Positions 1-12,533 are shown, counted from the stretch's first letter. The stretch: DNA of 64,000 nt from Liolophura sinensis (GCF_032854445.1 NC_088296.1:25551897-25615896), one strand, 5' to 3'. Numbers and translations are program-made. The notes: generated by a model not told the origin, from the letters alone.

Positions 1-2971
1 ACTTTGCGGGAGATGTTGTAATGTTCACCTGTCCAGGACAGGTATTTGAGTGCCGTAAGCGCGGCCAGGCCAGACAAAGGGCCTTCGAGTGCATGGCTAT
101 GTGGTGCACGAACCGTAATGGTGTTTCTCCCCATACTGACCCACGTACGCAGGGAAAATCTGTCCGAGTGGATGAGTGCTGTGCGCGAGTGTTGAGCAGA
201 GGCCATCAAAACGTCCCATATTCAGCCCAAAGAGAAAGTTGGTACTGAAAGTTCGTGAAGAACACATGTCGATACATCAGGACGATGACAAGCAAGTTTG
301 GACCCTGGTGTCAAGGCAGCGGAAACCTCGATCTAGAGGAAGATCCAGTGACTGTGCGGAAAATATGCGCGTACAAGTCAACGGTTCCCAAGAAGACAAA
401 CAAATAGATCAAAAGCGTGTAAAATTCGACAGAGAAAAGACTGAGCAGTTAAAGGCGCCAAGTGCAGATCCGGACACGTCTCACTGTGATTCAGTTGAAA
501 TGTCACCTGCTGGAGTTTCGACGAAAGCAGTCCATGGCGGCTTGCGGTCGTGCAAGGGTGAAGAACCGCAAAAATTAAATTTATGGACAGTATAGTTGTT
601 TACAAATCCGTAACCATGGGTATGTACATCTATTTTCTGTTTATCTATTTTTTTTATGACGTCTGCTCAAAATTGCGTTAGAATTGGTAGTTTAAACATC
701 AATGGCTTACTCTGTTAAGCAGTCTAAGGTGAAGCAGTTTATTTTTGACAATGAAATAGACATCATATTTTTACAGGAGACCCATTTTGAGAATAATTAT
801 GATAAAAAATGTTAAATATTCCTAGTGGTTATATTTGGGCACATGGTACTAATAGGATTGTAGATTAGATATTAGAGATTGGATACTCGGTGGATTGTGT
901 AATCCGCAAGGTAACAAAGTGCCCTTACGGTCGGTATGTGGCTGTGAAGATCGAAATCAATGGCACAAGCCTTAACCTCATATGCGTGCATTCACCAGAT
1001 AATCCAACTAAGAGGAAATCGTTTATTTCATCATTAGATGTACTCATGAGAGGTAGTAAGCTGCTGCTATTTGGCGGTGATTTTAATTTTGTAGAGAATA
1101 ATCAGCTTGATAGAATGGATACAACGATGAATGTTTGCAATGACGGCGTTGACGAAATCGGGGTTGTAAACAATGATTTCAATATATCTGATGTTTTTAG
1201 GAAAATTCACCCGGACAAGGTTACGTCTTCCTGGTCACGGGCTTACTGTGTCTTTTATTGGAAGTGCAATGTATCTGTGCTAGCAGAGAAAGAATTAAAC
1301 GAGAAAATATAAGCCGTTTTTATTTCCCACTTTACTGAGGTTTCTAATGATGATGTCTCTTTAATTTATCAATGGGACGATTTCAAGACGGAATGTAGGG
1401 ATGTAAATAATCGTAAGCAAGACCCAGTTTTGAACTCTGGTCAGACAGATCTTGTAAATAAGGCAATCAATGGTCTACAGAAAGGAACCCACGGTGGGGA
1501 TGTTATTTGGGCCAAGGCAGTACATTTTGACCAGGGTGAGAAACCAACCCGTTACTTCAATCGACGCGAGGCCATAAGGGGAAGAAAGAAAATGATCAAA
1601 AGTGTCCTGTGCCACAAGGATTGTTTCTCATAATAATCAAACTGATATTGCGTCCTGTATTTTGTCCTACTACAGCGAATCGTACTCCAAACATGATGTT
1701 GATGTTGATAGGCAGAGCTGTTTTTGTCATCTTTACCTAAGTTAAGCGATAGTAGTAGACTACTGTGTGAGGGTGGGCCGACAGAAGAATTATTCCATGT
1801 TGTAAAAGATATGAATAAATACCGGTCTCCTGGTTCTGACGGTTTTCCTGCAGAATTTTATGTGGAGTTTTGGCCAATTTTTGGAAAACTATTTACACAT
1901 GTCGCAAACCTGTGTTTTGAAGAAGAAACGCTGACCTCCTCGCAGCGATACGGTCTGATAACGTTATTATGCCAGGATCCAGACAACACAGAGAACATTA
2001 AGAACTGGGGGCCTATTAGTTTGTTAAATGTCGATTATAAAATTATCTCAGGGGCTTTATGTAATCGCCTCAGGTGTGTAATGAATTCTGTGGTTTCTAA
2101 AAATCAGACATGTGGTGTCCTGGTAGAACAATTAAAGGCCTTTGATTGTGTTGACTAGTCAATATTTTTTAAATGTCTGGGACATTTCAATTTTGGCTCA
2201 GACTTTTGTAAGTGGGTGAAGTTACTGTATGCTGTCATATCAAGCTCAGTCATTGTGAAAGGCCATATAACCAAAATGTTTACATTATCTAGAGGTGTTC
2301 GACAAGGATGTGCCTTGTTGCCGTTATTGTACATATTGTCTTTAGAACCTTTTATTTCTGCTCTTAAAACAAATGATACCATTCAAGGTGTTCCCATGCC
2401 AGGCATAAGTCAACAGGCCAAGATCGAAGCCTATCCAGATGATTCCACGGCCATTGTAACCGACTCCACTTCAGTTCGAGAAGTGCAGCGTGTAGCTGAA
2501 AAATGTGGAAGCGTATCAGGTGCTAAACTAAATGTAGCAAAAAGCACTGTTCTTCAAATTGGTTAATGGAAAGAGGGAGATGTTCCTGATTTAAAGTTTG
2601 TGACAACACTAAAATATGTGGCATCCATTTCGGCAAGGATCACCTCGAACTGAACAGTAATCGGATTTTAAATAGCGTGAAGAAAAATGTAACTTCTTGG
2701 AACGGCAGATACTTAACTTTAAGGGGGAAATCTGTACTAATAAACACGGTTGCTCTTTCTGTGTTATGGTTTGAATCCCAGAAAGATCTTTTTCTAGACT
2801 GTTGGGTAACTAAAAGTGTTTTCAATCATTTCAACCATGTGTCCATGCGGTATGCTCAGTTTTTACCAGCGTTTGATGAAGACGTCTTAGTATTTAAGAT
2901 GTTGGGAGACAATTTTAATCAAGTGGAAAAAGTTGTAATATAATATGTCATCAATGTATTACAATTCATTG
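1..2971 (+). mobile_element. Decayed L1/Tx1-type LINE, copy 1 (5' end outside window)
   Basis: This is a dead non-LTR retrotransposon. Reading fragments follow the order of the better preserved element at 26881-32066: the ORF1 zinc-knuckle region (about 21-250), an endonuclease part (890-1312, with a GGDFNF motif), the RT fingers (1724-2158) and the RT palm (2216-2566). The RT active site reads YPDD instead of F/YADD. The endonuclease has lost the stretch carrying SRLDRFY and SDH, because the WSR motif runs almost directly into FYWKCN. The region between RT and the C-terminal domain is also deleted. The element ends near 2971, where SINE-like sequence takes over. Copy 2 at 12600 shares these lesions, so the element died before the segment was duplicated. 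Confidence 0.85.
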
Positions 2972-3045
2972 CTCAGTACGTTAGCGCGCTAGCGCAGCGT
3001 AATGACCCAAAAAATCCCCAAGCATTCATTCATTCATTCTATCAT
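2972..3045 (+). repeat. SINE fragments at the 3' edge of the dead LINE
   Basis: A short piece of SINE head (gctagcgcagcgtaatgacc) is joined directly to the tail of a second SINE type (ccccaagcattcattcattc). The same composite junction occurs at 16530-16610 in the duplicate copy. Confidence 0.5.
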
Positions 3046-3122
3046 GGGAAAGAAAAAAAGTCAAGTTTACAGTTTTCTTATTATTTCTTTTATTATGTCT
3101 TTTTTTTTTTCTTTTTTTTAAG

Positions 3123-3363
3123 TGGTGACAGAAAAGGATTGTCTGTGCTGGAAATCTTGGAGAAGCTGGAATCAGAGGCCAACACTTCACTGGCCTCAAA
3201 CAGTTCTGCACATCGCAACAACAGCTTGAATTCCAAGGGAGACAACTATGTATTGAAAAACAGCAGCTACATGATGACACGCAGAGAGGTCTCTGACGAC
3301 GATGAAAGTCTTGCTGAACTTGAAGAAAGCAAAGTGCTGGAAGATGTTTTTTTCCTGAAGTGA
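3123..3363 (+). CDS. Orphan terminal coding exon, unidentified protein (copy 1)
   Basis: A long pyrimidine tract ending in AAG (to 3122) looks like a 3' splice site. It is followed by about 79 open codons and a TGA at 3361-3363. The exon starts in phase 2. The peptide begins GDRKGLSVLEILEKLESEA, has a Ser/Asn-rich middle, an acidic DDDESLAELEES stretch and ends EDVFFLK. The start looks helical or coiled-coil. I do not recognise the family. No matching upstream exon is visible: the DNA just before it is a dead LINE, and any parent gene would lie left of the window. A near-identical copy is at 16676-16916, differing by at least Asn/His and Ser/Phe changes. It could be the true last exon of a gene or a stranded duplicate. 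Confidence 0.5.
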
Positions 3364-3416
3364 GGGGAGATAATTCATCATTTTCATGACAAGATGTCGG
3401 CCTGTTGCATTAGTTA

Positions 3417-5088
3417 ACTTATTACAGCAGTGTGATGTCTCTGTACACAGATGTGAACAGACGAGGTTACAGCAAGATCATTGTCTGATGTGAACAGATT
3501 TTGTTACAGCATGATGAACATCAGACCTGAACAGACAGCGTTAAAACATGATGAGCATCAGACCTGAACAGACACCGTTACAACATGATGAGCATCAGAC
3601 CTGAACAGATACCGTTAAAACATGATGAACATCAGACCTGAACAGACACCGTTACAACATGATGAACATCAGACCTAAACAGATACCGCTACAGTGTGTT
3701 TCAGTATCAGACCTGAACAAACTCTGTTATAGTATGTTCATCATCACACCTGAACAGACTCCATTATAGTATGTTCATCATCAGACCTAAACAGATACCG
3801 TTACAGTGTGTTTCAGTATCAGACCTGGACAAACTCTGTTATAGTATGTTCATCATCACACCTGAACAGACTCCATTATAGTATGTTCATCATCAGACCT
3901 AAACAGATACCGTTACAGTGTGTTTCAGTATCAGACCTGAACAAACTCTGTTATAGTATGTTCATCATCACACCTGAACAGACTCCATTATAGTATGTTC
4001 ATCATCAGACCTAAACAGATACCGTTACAGTGTGTTTCAGTATCAGACCTGGACAAACTCTGTTATAGTATGTTCATCATCACACCTGAACAGACTCCAT
4101 TATAGTATGTTCATCATCAGACCTGATCAGATACCGTTACAGCGTGTTTCAGCATCAGACCTGAACAAACTCTGTTATAGTGTGTTCATCATCACACCTG
4201 AACAGACTCCATTATAGTATGTTCATCATCAGACCTAAACAGATACCGTTACAGTGTGTTTCATCATCAGACCTGATCAGATACCGTTAAGCATCAGACC
4301 TGAACAGACTCCATTACAGCGTGTTTCAGCATCAGACCTGATCAGACTCCGTTACAGCATGTTCAACATCAGACCTGAATGAACTCCGTAATAGTAAGTT
4401 CATTATCAGACCTGAACAAACTCTGTTACAGCATGTTAAACATCACACCTGAATGAACTCTGTAATAGTAAGTTCAACATCAGACCTGAGCAAACTGTTA
4501 TATTATGTCCATCATCAGACCTGAACAAACTCCGTTACAGTATGTTCATCATCATACCTGAGCAAACTCAGTTGTATGGTCATCATCAGACCTGAAACAG
4601 ATTCTGTTACAGCATGTTCAACATCAGACCTGAACAGACTCCGTTACAACATGATGAGCATCAGACCTGAACAGATACCGTTAAAACATGATGAACATCA
4701 GACCTGAACAGACTCCATTACAACATGATGAACATCAGACCTAAACAGATACCGTTACAGCGTGTTTCAGTATCAGACCTGAACAATCTCTGTTATAGTA
4801 TGTTCATCATCAGACCTGATCAGATACCGTTACAGCGTGTTTCAGCATCAGACCTGAACAAACTCTGTTATAGTATGTTCATCATCACACCTGAACAGAC
4901 TCCATTATAGTATGTTCATCATCAGACCTAAACAGATACCGTTACAGTGTGTTTCAGTATCAGACCTGAATAATCTCTGTTATAGTATGTTCATCATCAG
5001 ACCTGATCAGATACCGTTACAGCGTGTTTCAGCATCAGACCTGAACAAACTCTGTTATGGTATGTTCATCATCACACCTGAACAGACT
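3417..5088 (+). repeat. 37-bp minisatellite, long allele (copy 1)
   Basis: Tandem units of about 37 bp, with a core like catcagacctgaacagac then cgttacaacatgatga, run for about 1.67 kb, or roughly 43-45 units. From about 3700 the units form a higher-order period of about 112 bp (three unit variants in fixed order). The first units are degenerate. The repeat follows the orphan exon stop codon by about 50 bp and may have been part of its 3' UTR. Confidence 0.9.
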
Positions 5089-7362
5089 CATGTTCTATAT
5101 GTTTTCTCAAAGAATTGTGGAACTGTTTGTTTTTTTTCATGTTTTCGATGACAGCTTAGTGGTCTGATAAGGTGAAGTCATTTGTAAGAAAACTGAAAAG
5201 TTGACAGATCAATGTTTGAAGTTTGGTGAAAGTTCATCATGGCAGCACTGGTAATTTACCCTTGTTTTGAGATGTTTCCAAAATGATATTATTGTAATGC
5301 GGTAGTCTGCTCACCATAAACCAGATCCAGTCAGAAAGTTATTCTGTCAATCCCACTCTGCTGCGAACAGAAGCTGTATTATAGATGAGCCAGATCGGAA
5401 AATAGATTTTCTTTGTTTTTTGTTAGCGATGCACGAGGTTATTTGACATGGGCTGGGTTTATGGGTGCAGAAAATTAGGCAGAGAGTAAGTTACACTAAC
5501 CATCTCCAGATGGATGGACTTGACCTACCTCCCTTCCCAAAGCAACAGTGGAAATTCGTTTCAGGTTGACTAGTGATTAATAAAAATCCCACTTAGTTAC
5601 AAATGATTTTATAACCATTCCTGCATCAGTCCAAGTTTGCTTCGATGTTAATTTCGGCAAAATTATATAAAGCCACAGATAGCTCCAGAACAACATCAAA
5701 TTGAACCTGCTCCATTTTAAAAACACGTGTTATGCAGTTGATGTTTTTTTTTTTTCAAGACGTTTGAGACTAAAATTACCTGTCGTACATTTTCACGGCA
5801 ATATTAAAGTTTTCAGACACACATATTCCTTACCTTTTCATCTGTCAGCATTGATTGGTTATTTCTTTGGCTACTCCAAGTGACCTGCTGTACTGCCATC
5901 TTCTGCATTTCTGACAAGGGCAGTTAACTGCAGAAATTTCAGGTTTTCAAATGAAGAATGCTGTGATACCACTGATACCATGTTATCCCTGACAAAATTT
6001 GGCCAAGGGTAACCTCAGAGAAATCTGAAACGTCAGTATAAAGCATTGTTTAACTGCGTATGTGAGAACAGTGCGGCACTTCACCCCTCTGGCTTATTTC
6101 AGAATTGACCCAGCATATTTTAGGTACATGACTGCATGTAGATAAGTATAGCTTGTATTTTTCATGGATTACTTTATGCCTGGCAGTTTTATCATCTTAG
6201 TCATCTCATTCATATTTTTATCAGAGCATTATTATGAAATGGGTTTATTGATATGATTTTATGTGTAGATAGAGAATTGCGTCAATTTGAAAGATCTTTC
6301 TCTGCTAGCTTCCAGCTGTAACATGATAAGTTAAATTTTCATACAGTACATAATATTATGTACATTGTTCAGAATTTCTTAATCCTGAGCTTGGTGAATG
6401 ATATTACTAAGTTATTTTGACCAGGAAATTGCTTTTAGAGGATCCCCTTTTATGTTATGTCAGATTTGGAACTTGTTAATAAGTTTAGATTTTTAAAATA
6501 TACTGAAATGAAATATAATTATTGATATGCATGTATTACTTCCAGATTAACAGAGTCCTTGTGTTTCTTTTACACATTAATGTTTACAATCACCTCAGCT
6601 ATCTTGTTGTGTTTGATAATTCTGCAGAGTGATGGGCTTGATGTTTCTCGCTGTTAACAAGAGGAGTTCAAATCTAACCTGTGTCAATTTTCAAGGCTTT
6701 GTCTTGAAAGGATAAGGTAGCATCATTAGTGATGTAGCCTTCAATTCCAGGTGTGGCTGTAAATGAGGTGATTAAAGGAGATATGAAGCGCTTGGTTTTC
6801 ATTTCTTAGTATTGAGTATGTGAGGTGGCCTAGCATGGAAGTGCCGAAAAAACTTGTACATACTTTACACTGTCAGAATCTCGGGGTAGCCGGAGCCAAA
6901 AATATGACGTCCAGTGCCTTGCCCCTAAAAAAGCTTCTCAGACTTTTAGATAAGCTTATCTAATGGAATCATGGAGCCTTTCGTCTCAGCGACTGGTTGA
7001 GCCAAACATTTTTTTAGGAGGTGGAGGGGAGGGGGGGGGGAAGGGGTAGGGGTAGGGTAAGGACAAGTCAAAACGACTTCGATAGGGAGGTGAAAATATT
7101 GTAGAAGTAACAAGGGATTTAGTACTTAAGTTTCTCTCCTTAGTCATAGAATTGGAGCCGTAGGTCCCCGCAACCGCCGGAAAGTCTAGCGTGGAGAGAG
7201 TATACTAAAGTCTGTTTTCCCTTGTGCACGTGGTCCTAGGTATAGCTGAATACAAAAATAAAACACAGCCATGGCATCCGGGCCTTACATGTCAATGGCC
7301 TCTGATTCAACATCGTCTCCCTATGTGGTTAAAATTATTCTTTAACAAACATTAACAATGAA
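5089..7362. other. Duplicated non-coding segment (copy 1)
   Basis: About 2.27 kb of AT-rich unique DNA with no convincing gene. It is repeated at 17464-19763 with scattered substitutions and small indels. Visible details are an 18-bp perfect palindrome at 6946-6963 centred on AAGCTT, and a G-rich tract at 7017-7060. It is either the 3' UTR or flank of the exon at 3123, or intergenic. Confidence 0.7.
7017..7060 (+). other. G-rich tract, possible G-quadruplex
   Basis: Several runs of 3-10 G are separated by 1-2 bases. A matching but altered tract lies at 19387-19430 in the duplicate. The quadruplex is inferred from base composition only. Confidence 0.45.
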
Positions 7363-7513
7363 GATACCTGCAAATCTTCACTGCGCATGTGTGTAGCAAT
7401 GCCAAGTCGTAGACAAAATAAAGGACCAGTTATCATCAATACTTCATAAACAGAGCCACAAAATGGCTAGAGATAAAACCTATCTGCAAATATCCCAGCT
7501 GTCGATCACGCAA

Positions 7514-7584
7514 TCCTCGGTAGAATAGTGGTTAGTATCCCCGCCTGTCACGCGGGAGACCGGGGTTCGATTCCAAGCCGGGAG
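7514..7584 (+). pseudogene. tRNA-Asp(GTC), damaged
   Basis: First copy of the block. It is 71 nt, with T11 changed to A in the D stem and the T stem and acceptor 3' side broken (ttccaagccgggag). The anticodon loop CTGTCAC is intact. It sits at the array edge. Confidence 0.8.
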
Positions 7585-7804
7585 ATTGCACAGATCACTT
7601 TTTCCTTCCGTGGTGTTTCAAATCGCCAATCTGTCCAGATGCCGCTGATGGGTCCTATACGTGTCTGCCAAATCCTCTAGCCACACATTTTACACATGGA
7701 ATCTTTTGTCAAAGCGACAATTACTTTCATTGTGCATGTGTGTAGCAAAGCCAAGTCGTAGACAAAAGAAAGGACAAGTTTATCATCAATACTTCATAAA
7801 CAGA

Positions 7805-7847
7805 GCCTGTCACGCGGGAGACCGGGGTTCGATTCCCCGCCGGGGAG
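7805..7847 (+). pseudogene. tRNA-Asp(GTC), 5' half missing
   Basis: Only the anticodon loop through the acceptor 3' strand remains, fused to spacer sequence (cagagcctgtcacgcggg). Box B is intact and box A is absent. Confidence 0.85.
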
Positions 7848-8126
7848 ATTGCACAGATCACTTTTTCCTGTCGTAGTGTTTCAAATCGCCAATCTGTCCA
7901 GTCGCCGCCGATGGGTCCTACACGTGCCTGCCAAATCCTCTAGCCACACATTTTACACATGGAATCTTTTGTCAAAGCGACAATTACTTTCATTGTGCAT
8001 GTGTGTAGCAAAGCAAAGTTGTAGACGAAAGAAAGGACAAGTTTATCATCAATACTTCATAAACAAACCCACAAACTGGCTACAGATAAAACCTACCTGC
8101 AAATATCCTGGCTGTCGATCACGCAA

Positions 8127-8198
8127 TCCTCGGTAGTGTAGTGGTGAGTATCCCCGCCTGTCACGCGGGAGACCGGGGTTCGATTCCCCGCCGGGGAG
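8127..8198 (+). tRNA. tRNA-Asp(GTC)
   Basis: 72 nt, full cloverleaf, anticodon loop CTGTCAC, discriminator G. One change from the array consensus, A12 to G in the D stem, still allows a G-U pair. Internal box A and box B are present and a T5 run follows. Confidence 0.9.
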
Positions 8199-8477
8199 AT
8201 TGCACAAATCACTTTTTCCTGTCGTAGTGTTTCAAATCGCCAATCTGTCCAGTCGCCGCTGAGGGGTCCTACACGTGCCTGCCAAATCCTCTAGCCACAC
8301 ATTTTACACATGGAATCTTTCGTCTCAGTGACAATTGCTTTCATTGTGCATGTGTGTAGCATAGCCGAGCCGTAGACAAAATAAAGGACACCCTTATCAT
8401 CAATACTTCATAAACAAAGCCACAAACTGGCTAGGGATAAAACCTACCTGCAAATATCCTGGCTGTCGATCACGCAA

Positions 8478-8549
8478 TACTCGGTAGTATAGTGGTGAGT
8501 ATCCCCGCCTGTCACGCGGGAGACCGGGGTTCGATTCCCCGCCGGGGAG
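8478..8549 (+). tRNA. tRNA-Asp(GTC), acceptor mismatch
   Basis: As the consensus except C2 to A (tactcgg), which gives an A-G mismatch at the second acceptor pair. It is probably weakened. Confidence 0.75.
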
Positions 8550-8828
8550 ATTGCACAAATAATTTTTTCCTGTCGTAGTGTTTCAAATTGCCAATCTGTC
8601 CAGTCGCCGCTGAGGGGTCCTATACGTGTCTGCCAAATCCTATAGCCACACATTTTATTCGTGGAATCTTTTGTCTCAGTGACAATTGCTTTCATTGTGC
8701 ATGTGTGTAGCATAACCGAGCCGTAGACAAAATAAAGGACACCATTATCATCAATACTTCATAAACAAAGCCACAAACTGGCTAGAGATAAAACCTAACT
8801 GCAAATATCCCGGCTGTCGATCACGCAA

Positions 8829-8900
8829 TCCTCGGTAGTATAGTGGTTAGTATCCCCGCCTGTCACGCGGGAGACCGGGGTTCGATTCCCCGCCGGGGAG
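8829..8900 (+). tRNA. tRNA-Asp(GTC)
   Basis: Intact 72-nt cloverleaf. The D loop carries the GGTTAG variant, also seen at 11059 and 26404, instead of GGTGAG. No stem is broken. Confidence 0.93.
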
Positions 8901-9179
8901 ATTGCACAAATCACTTTTTCCTGTCGTAGTGTTTCAAATCGCCAATCTGTCCAGTCCCCGCTGAGGGGTCCTACACGTGCCTGCCAAATCCTCTAGCCAC
9001 ACATTTTACACATGGAATCTTTCGTCTCAGTGACAATTGCTTTCATTGTGCATGTGTGTAGCATAGCCGAGCCGTAGACAAAATAAAGGACACCCTTATC
9101 ATCAATACTTCATAAACAAAGCCACAAACTGGCTAGGGATAAAACCTACCTGCAAATATCCTGGCTGTCGATCACGCAA

Positions 9180-9240
9180 TCCTCGGTAGTATAGTGGTGA
9201 GTATCCCCGCCTGTCACGCGGGAAACCGATGTCCGGGGAG
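9180..9240 (+). pseudogene. tRNA-Asp(GTC), T arm deleted
   Basis: 61 nt. The T stem-loop is lost (ggaaaccgatgtccggggag), so box B is gone. It is the copy just upstream of the truncated LINE at 9326. Confidence 0.88.
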
Positions 9241-9325
9241 ATTGCACAAATAATTTTTTCCTGTCGTAGTGTTTTAAATCGCCAATCTGTCCAGTTGGCG
9301 CTAATGGGTCCTACACGTGCCTGCC

Positions 9326-9807
9326 GAGAGGAAGGACTCGGAAACATTAATTTACAAGGTATTCAATTCCACCTTTAACCAGGAAGTTAGAGCTGTGATG
9401 GTGTATGTCATATGTGTTCTTCAGTTTAGTATTTGGTGTGCACGCAACGACATAATATTTTAGAAAAAAAAGAGGGATTCTGTTGCTATTGTTAAGGCCG
9501 CCAAAGGAATAATTAAAACCCGTATTCATGTTAACTTTTTTCGACTAGACAGGCCATCTTTCGAGAAAATCTGGTGTATAAACAAAGTCTTCTGTACATT
9601 ACGGAATGATAAATTAGTGTATTTATTGAAATGAGCAGCTAATGTGCAATTGTTCTATTCACAAAGCAGTCATCTTTTCTGTGATATTTTATTTTAATTA
9701 AGACTGCCTTGTGATTTCAAAAGTTTGTGATAGCCGGGTATTGTGAAATCTTGTGTATTTGATGACAATCTGGGAATAAATTCAACAATTTTCAAAAAAA
9801 AAAAAAA
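9326..9807 (+). mobile_element. 5'-truncated L1/Tx1-type LINE, 3' end only
   Basis: From 9333 (ggactcgg) to the A tail this closely matches 31592-32066 of the near-full-length element: the end of ORF2, the 3' UTR with aataaa, and a poly(A) tail. About 7 bases at the 5' junction (gagagga) have no counterpart. It is flanked by perfect 14-bp target duplications, tacacgtgcctgcc, at 9312-9325 and 9808-9821, so it entered by target-primed reverse transcription into the tRNA spacer. The 3' junction base is the same as for the element ending at 32066. Confidence 0.93.
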
Positions 9808-10014
9808 TACACGTGCCTGCCAAATCCTCTAGCCACACATTTTATACATGGAATCTTTTGTCACAGCGACAATTACTTTCACTGCGCTAGTGTGCAGCAA
9901 AGCAAAGTTGTAGACGAAAGAAAGGACAAGTTTATCATCAATACTTCATAAACAAAGCCACAAAGTGGCTATAGTAAAACCTACCTGCAAATATCCCGGC
10001 TGTCGATCACGCAA

Positions 10015-10086
10015 TCCTCGGTAGTATAGTGGTGAGTATCCCCGCCTGTCACGCGGGAGACCGGGGTTCGATTCCCCGCCGGGGAG
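10015..10086 (+). tRNA. tRNA-Asp(GTC)
   Basis: Identical to the array consensus: acceptor TCCTCGG/CCGGGGA with discriminator G, D arm, anticodon stem CCCGC/GCGGG with loop CTGTCAC, T stem CGGGG/CCCCG. It is the first copy after the truncated LINE. Confidence 0.95.
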
Positions 10087-10365
10087 ATTGCACAGATCAC
10101 TTTTTCCTGTCGTAGTGTTTCAAATCGCCAATCTGTCCAGTCGCCGCCGATGGGTCCTACACGTGCCTGCCAAATCCTCTAGCCACACATTTTACACATG
10201 GAATCTTTTGTCAAAGCGACAATTACTTTCATTGTGCATGTGTGTAGCAAAGCAAAGTTGTAGACGAAAGAAAGGAAAAATTTATCATCAATACTTCATA
10301 AACAAAGCCACAAACTGGCTACAGATAAAACCTACCTGCAAATATCCCAGCTGTCGATCACGCAA

Positions 10366-10437
10366 TCCTCGGTAGTATAGTGGTGAGTATCCCCGCCTGT
10401 CACGCGGGAGACCGGGGTTCGATTCCCCGCCGGGGAG
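10366..10437 (+). tRNA. tRNA-Asp(GTC)
   Basis: Identical to the array consensus. A T5 run follows in the spacer. Confidence 0.95.
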
Positions 10438-10716
10438 ATTGCACAGATCACTTTTTCCTTCCGTGGTGTTTCAAATCGCCAATCTGTCCAGATGCCGCTG
10501 ATGGGTCCTATACGTGTCTGCCAAATCCTATAGCCACACATTTTATTCGTGGAATCTTTCGTCTCAGTGACAATTGCTTTCATTGTGCATGTGTGTAGCA
10601 TAACCGAGCCGTAGACAAAATAAAGGACACCCTTATCATCAATACTTCATAAACAAAGCCACAAACTGGCTAGGGATAAAACCTACCTGCAAATATCCCG
10701 GCTGTCGATCACGCAA

Positions 10717-10788
10717 TCCTCGGTAGTATAGTGGTGAGTATCCCCGCCTGTCACGCGGGAGACCGGGGTTCGATTCCCCGCCGGGGAG
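10717..10788 (+). tRNA. tRNA-Asp(GTC)
   Basis: The tRNA matches the consensus. The 3' flank is 9 bp shorter than usual (attgcacag-type bases missing), giving a 342-bp unit, and the first T run after the gene is only T4. Confidence 0.94.
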
Positions 10789-11058
10789 ATCACTTTTACC
10801 TTCCGTGGTGTTTCAAATCGCCAATCTGTCCAGTCGCCGCTGATGGGTCCTATACGTGTCTGCCAAATCCTATAGCCACACATTTTATTCGTGGAATCTT
10901 TTGTCTCAGTGACAATTGCTTTCATTGTGCATGTGTGGAGCATAGCCGAGCCGTAGACAAAATAAAGGACAGCCTTATCATCAATAATTCATAAACAAAG
11001 CCACAAACTGGCTACAGATAAAACCTAACTGCAAATATCCCGGTTGTCGATCACGCAA

Positions 11059-11130
11059 TCCTCGGTAGTATAGTGGTTAGTATCCCCGCCTGTCACGCGG
11101 GAGACCGGGGTTCGATTCCCCGCCGGGGAG
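11059..11130 (+). tRNA. tRNA-Asp(GTC)
   Basis: Intact, with the GGTTAG D-loop variant. An unusually long T run follows. Confidence 0.93.
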
Positions 11131-11408
11131 ATTGCACAAATCACTTTTTTTTTTCCGTGGTGTTTCAAATCGCGAATCTGTCCAGTCGCCGCTGATGGGT
11201 CCTACACGTGCCTGGCAAATCCTCTAGGCACACATTTTACACATGGAATCTTTTGTCAAAGCGACAATTACTTTCATTGTGCATGTGTGTAGCAAAGCAA
11301 AGTTGTAGACGAAAGAAAGGACAAGTTTATCATCAATACTTCATACACAAAGCCACAAACTGGCTACAGATAAAACCTTTGCAAATATCCCAGCTGTCGA
11401 TCACGCAA

Positions 11409-11480
11409 TCCTCGGTAGTATAGTGGTGAGTATCCCCGCCTGTCACGCGGGAGACCGGGGTTCGATTCCCCGCCGGGGAG
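11409..11480 (+). tRNA. tRNA-Asp(GTC)
   Basis: Identical to the array consensus. Confidence 0.95.
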
Positions 11481-11759
11481 ATTGCACAGATCGCTTTTTC
11501 CTTCCGTGGTGTTTCAAATCGCCAATCTGTCCAGTCGCCGCTGAGGGGTCCTATACGTGTCTGCCAAATCCTATAGCCACACATTTTATTCGTGGAATCT
11601 TTCGTCTCAGTGACAATTGCTTTCATTGTGCATGTGTGGAGCATAGCCGAGCCGTAGACAAAATAAAGGACACCCTTATCATCAATACTTCATAAACAAA
11701 GCCACAAACTGGCTAGGGATAAAACCTACCTGCAAATATCCTGGCTGTCGATCACGCAA

Positions 11760-11831
11760 TCCTCGGTAGTATAGTGGTGAGTATCCCCGCCTGTCACGCG
11801 GGAGACCGGGGTTCGATTCCCCGCCGGGGAG
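11760..11831 (+). tRNA. tRNA-Asp(GTC)
   Basis: Identical to the array consensus. It is followed by the T6 terminator type. Confidence 0.95.
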
Positions 11832-12110
11832 ATTGCACAAATAATTTTTTCCTGTCGTAGTGTTTTAAATTGCCAATCTGTCCAGTTGGCGCTAATGGGT
11901 CCTACACGTGCCTGCCAAATCCTCTAGCCACACATTTTATACATGGAATCTTTTGTCACAGCGACAATTACTTTCACTGCGCTAGTGTGCAGCAAAGCCA
12001 AGTCGTAGACGAAAGAAAGGACAAGTTTATCATCAATACTTTATAAACAGAGCGACAAACTGGCTAGAGATAAAACCTACCTGCAAATATCCCGGCTGTC
12101 GATCACGCAA

Positions 12111-12182
12111 TCCTCGGTAGTATAGTGGTGAGTATCCCCGCCTGTCACGCAGGAGACCGGGGTTCGATTCCCCGCCGGGGAG
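12111..12182 (+). tRNA. tRNA-Asp(GTC), anticodon-stem mismatch
   Basis: One change in the anticodon stem (GCAGG for GCGGG) makes a C-A mismatch. The rest is intact. Confidence 0.75.
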
Positions 12183-12461
12183 ATTGCACAAATCACTTTT
12201 TCCTGTCGTAGTGTTTCAAATCGCCAATCTGTCCAGTCGCCGCCGATGGGTCCTACACGTGCCTGCCAAATCCTCTAGCCACACATTTTACACATGGAAT
12301 CTTTTGTCAAAGCGACAATTACTTTCATTTTGCATGTGTGTAGCAAAGCCAAGTCGTAGACGAAAGAAAGGACAAGTTTATCATCAATACTTTATAAACA
12401 GAGCGACAAACTGGCTAGAGATAAAACCTACCTGCAAATATCCCGGCTATCGATCACGCAT

Positions 12462-12533
12462 TCCTCGGTAGTATAGTGGTGAGTATCCCCCCCTGTCACG
12501 CGGGAGACCGGGGTTCGATTCCCCGCCGGGGAA
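12462..12533 (+). pseudogene. tRNA-Asp(GTC), damaged
   Basis: G30 to C breaks an anticodon-stem pair and the discriminator base is A instead of G. It is the last copy of block 1, beside the inserted segment that starts at 12600. Confidence 0.7.

Noticed and set aside
3808-5151. Repeated 61-codon frames (MFQYQTWTNSVIVCSSSHLN)
   Set aside because: They are readings of the 37-bp minisatellite, in register only because of its 111-112-bp higher order.
6946-6963. 18-bp palindrome centred on AAGCTT
   Set aside because: Short and AT-rich, conserved in both copies only because the whole segment was duplicated.
7661-12471. Frames such as MHRSLFPVVVFQIANLSSRRRW in each unit, and minus-strand MLHTCTMKAIVTETKDS
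   Set aside because: These are also shadows of the repeated spacer. No domain and no splice context.
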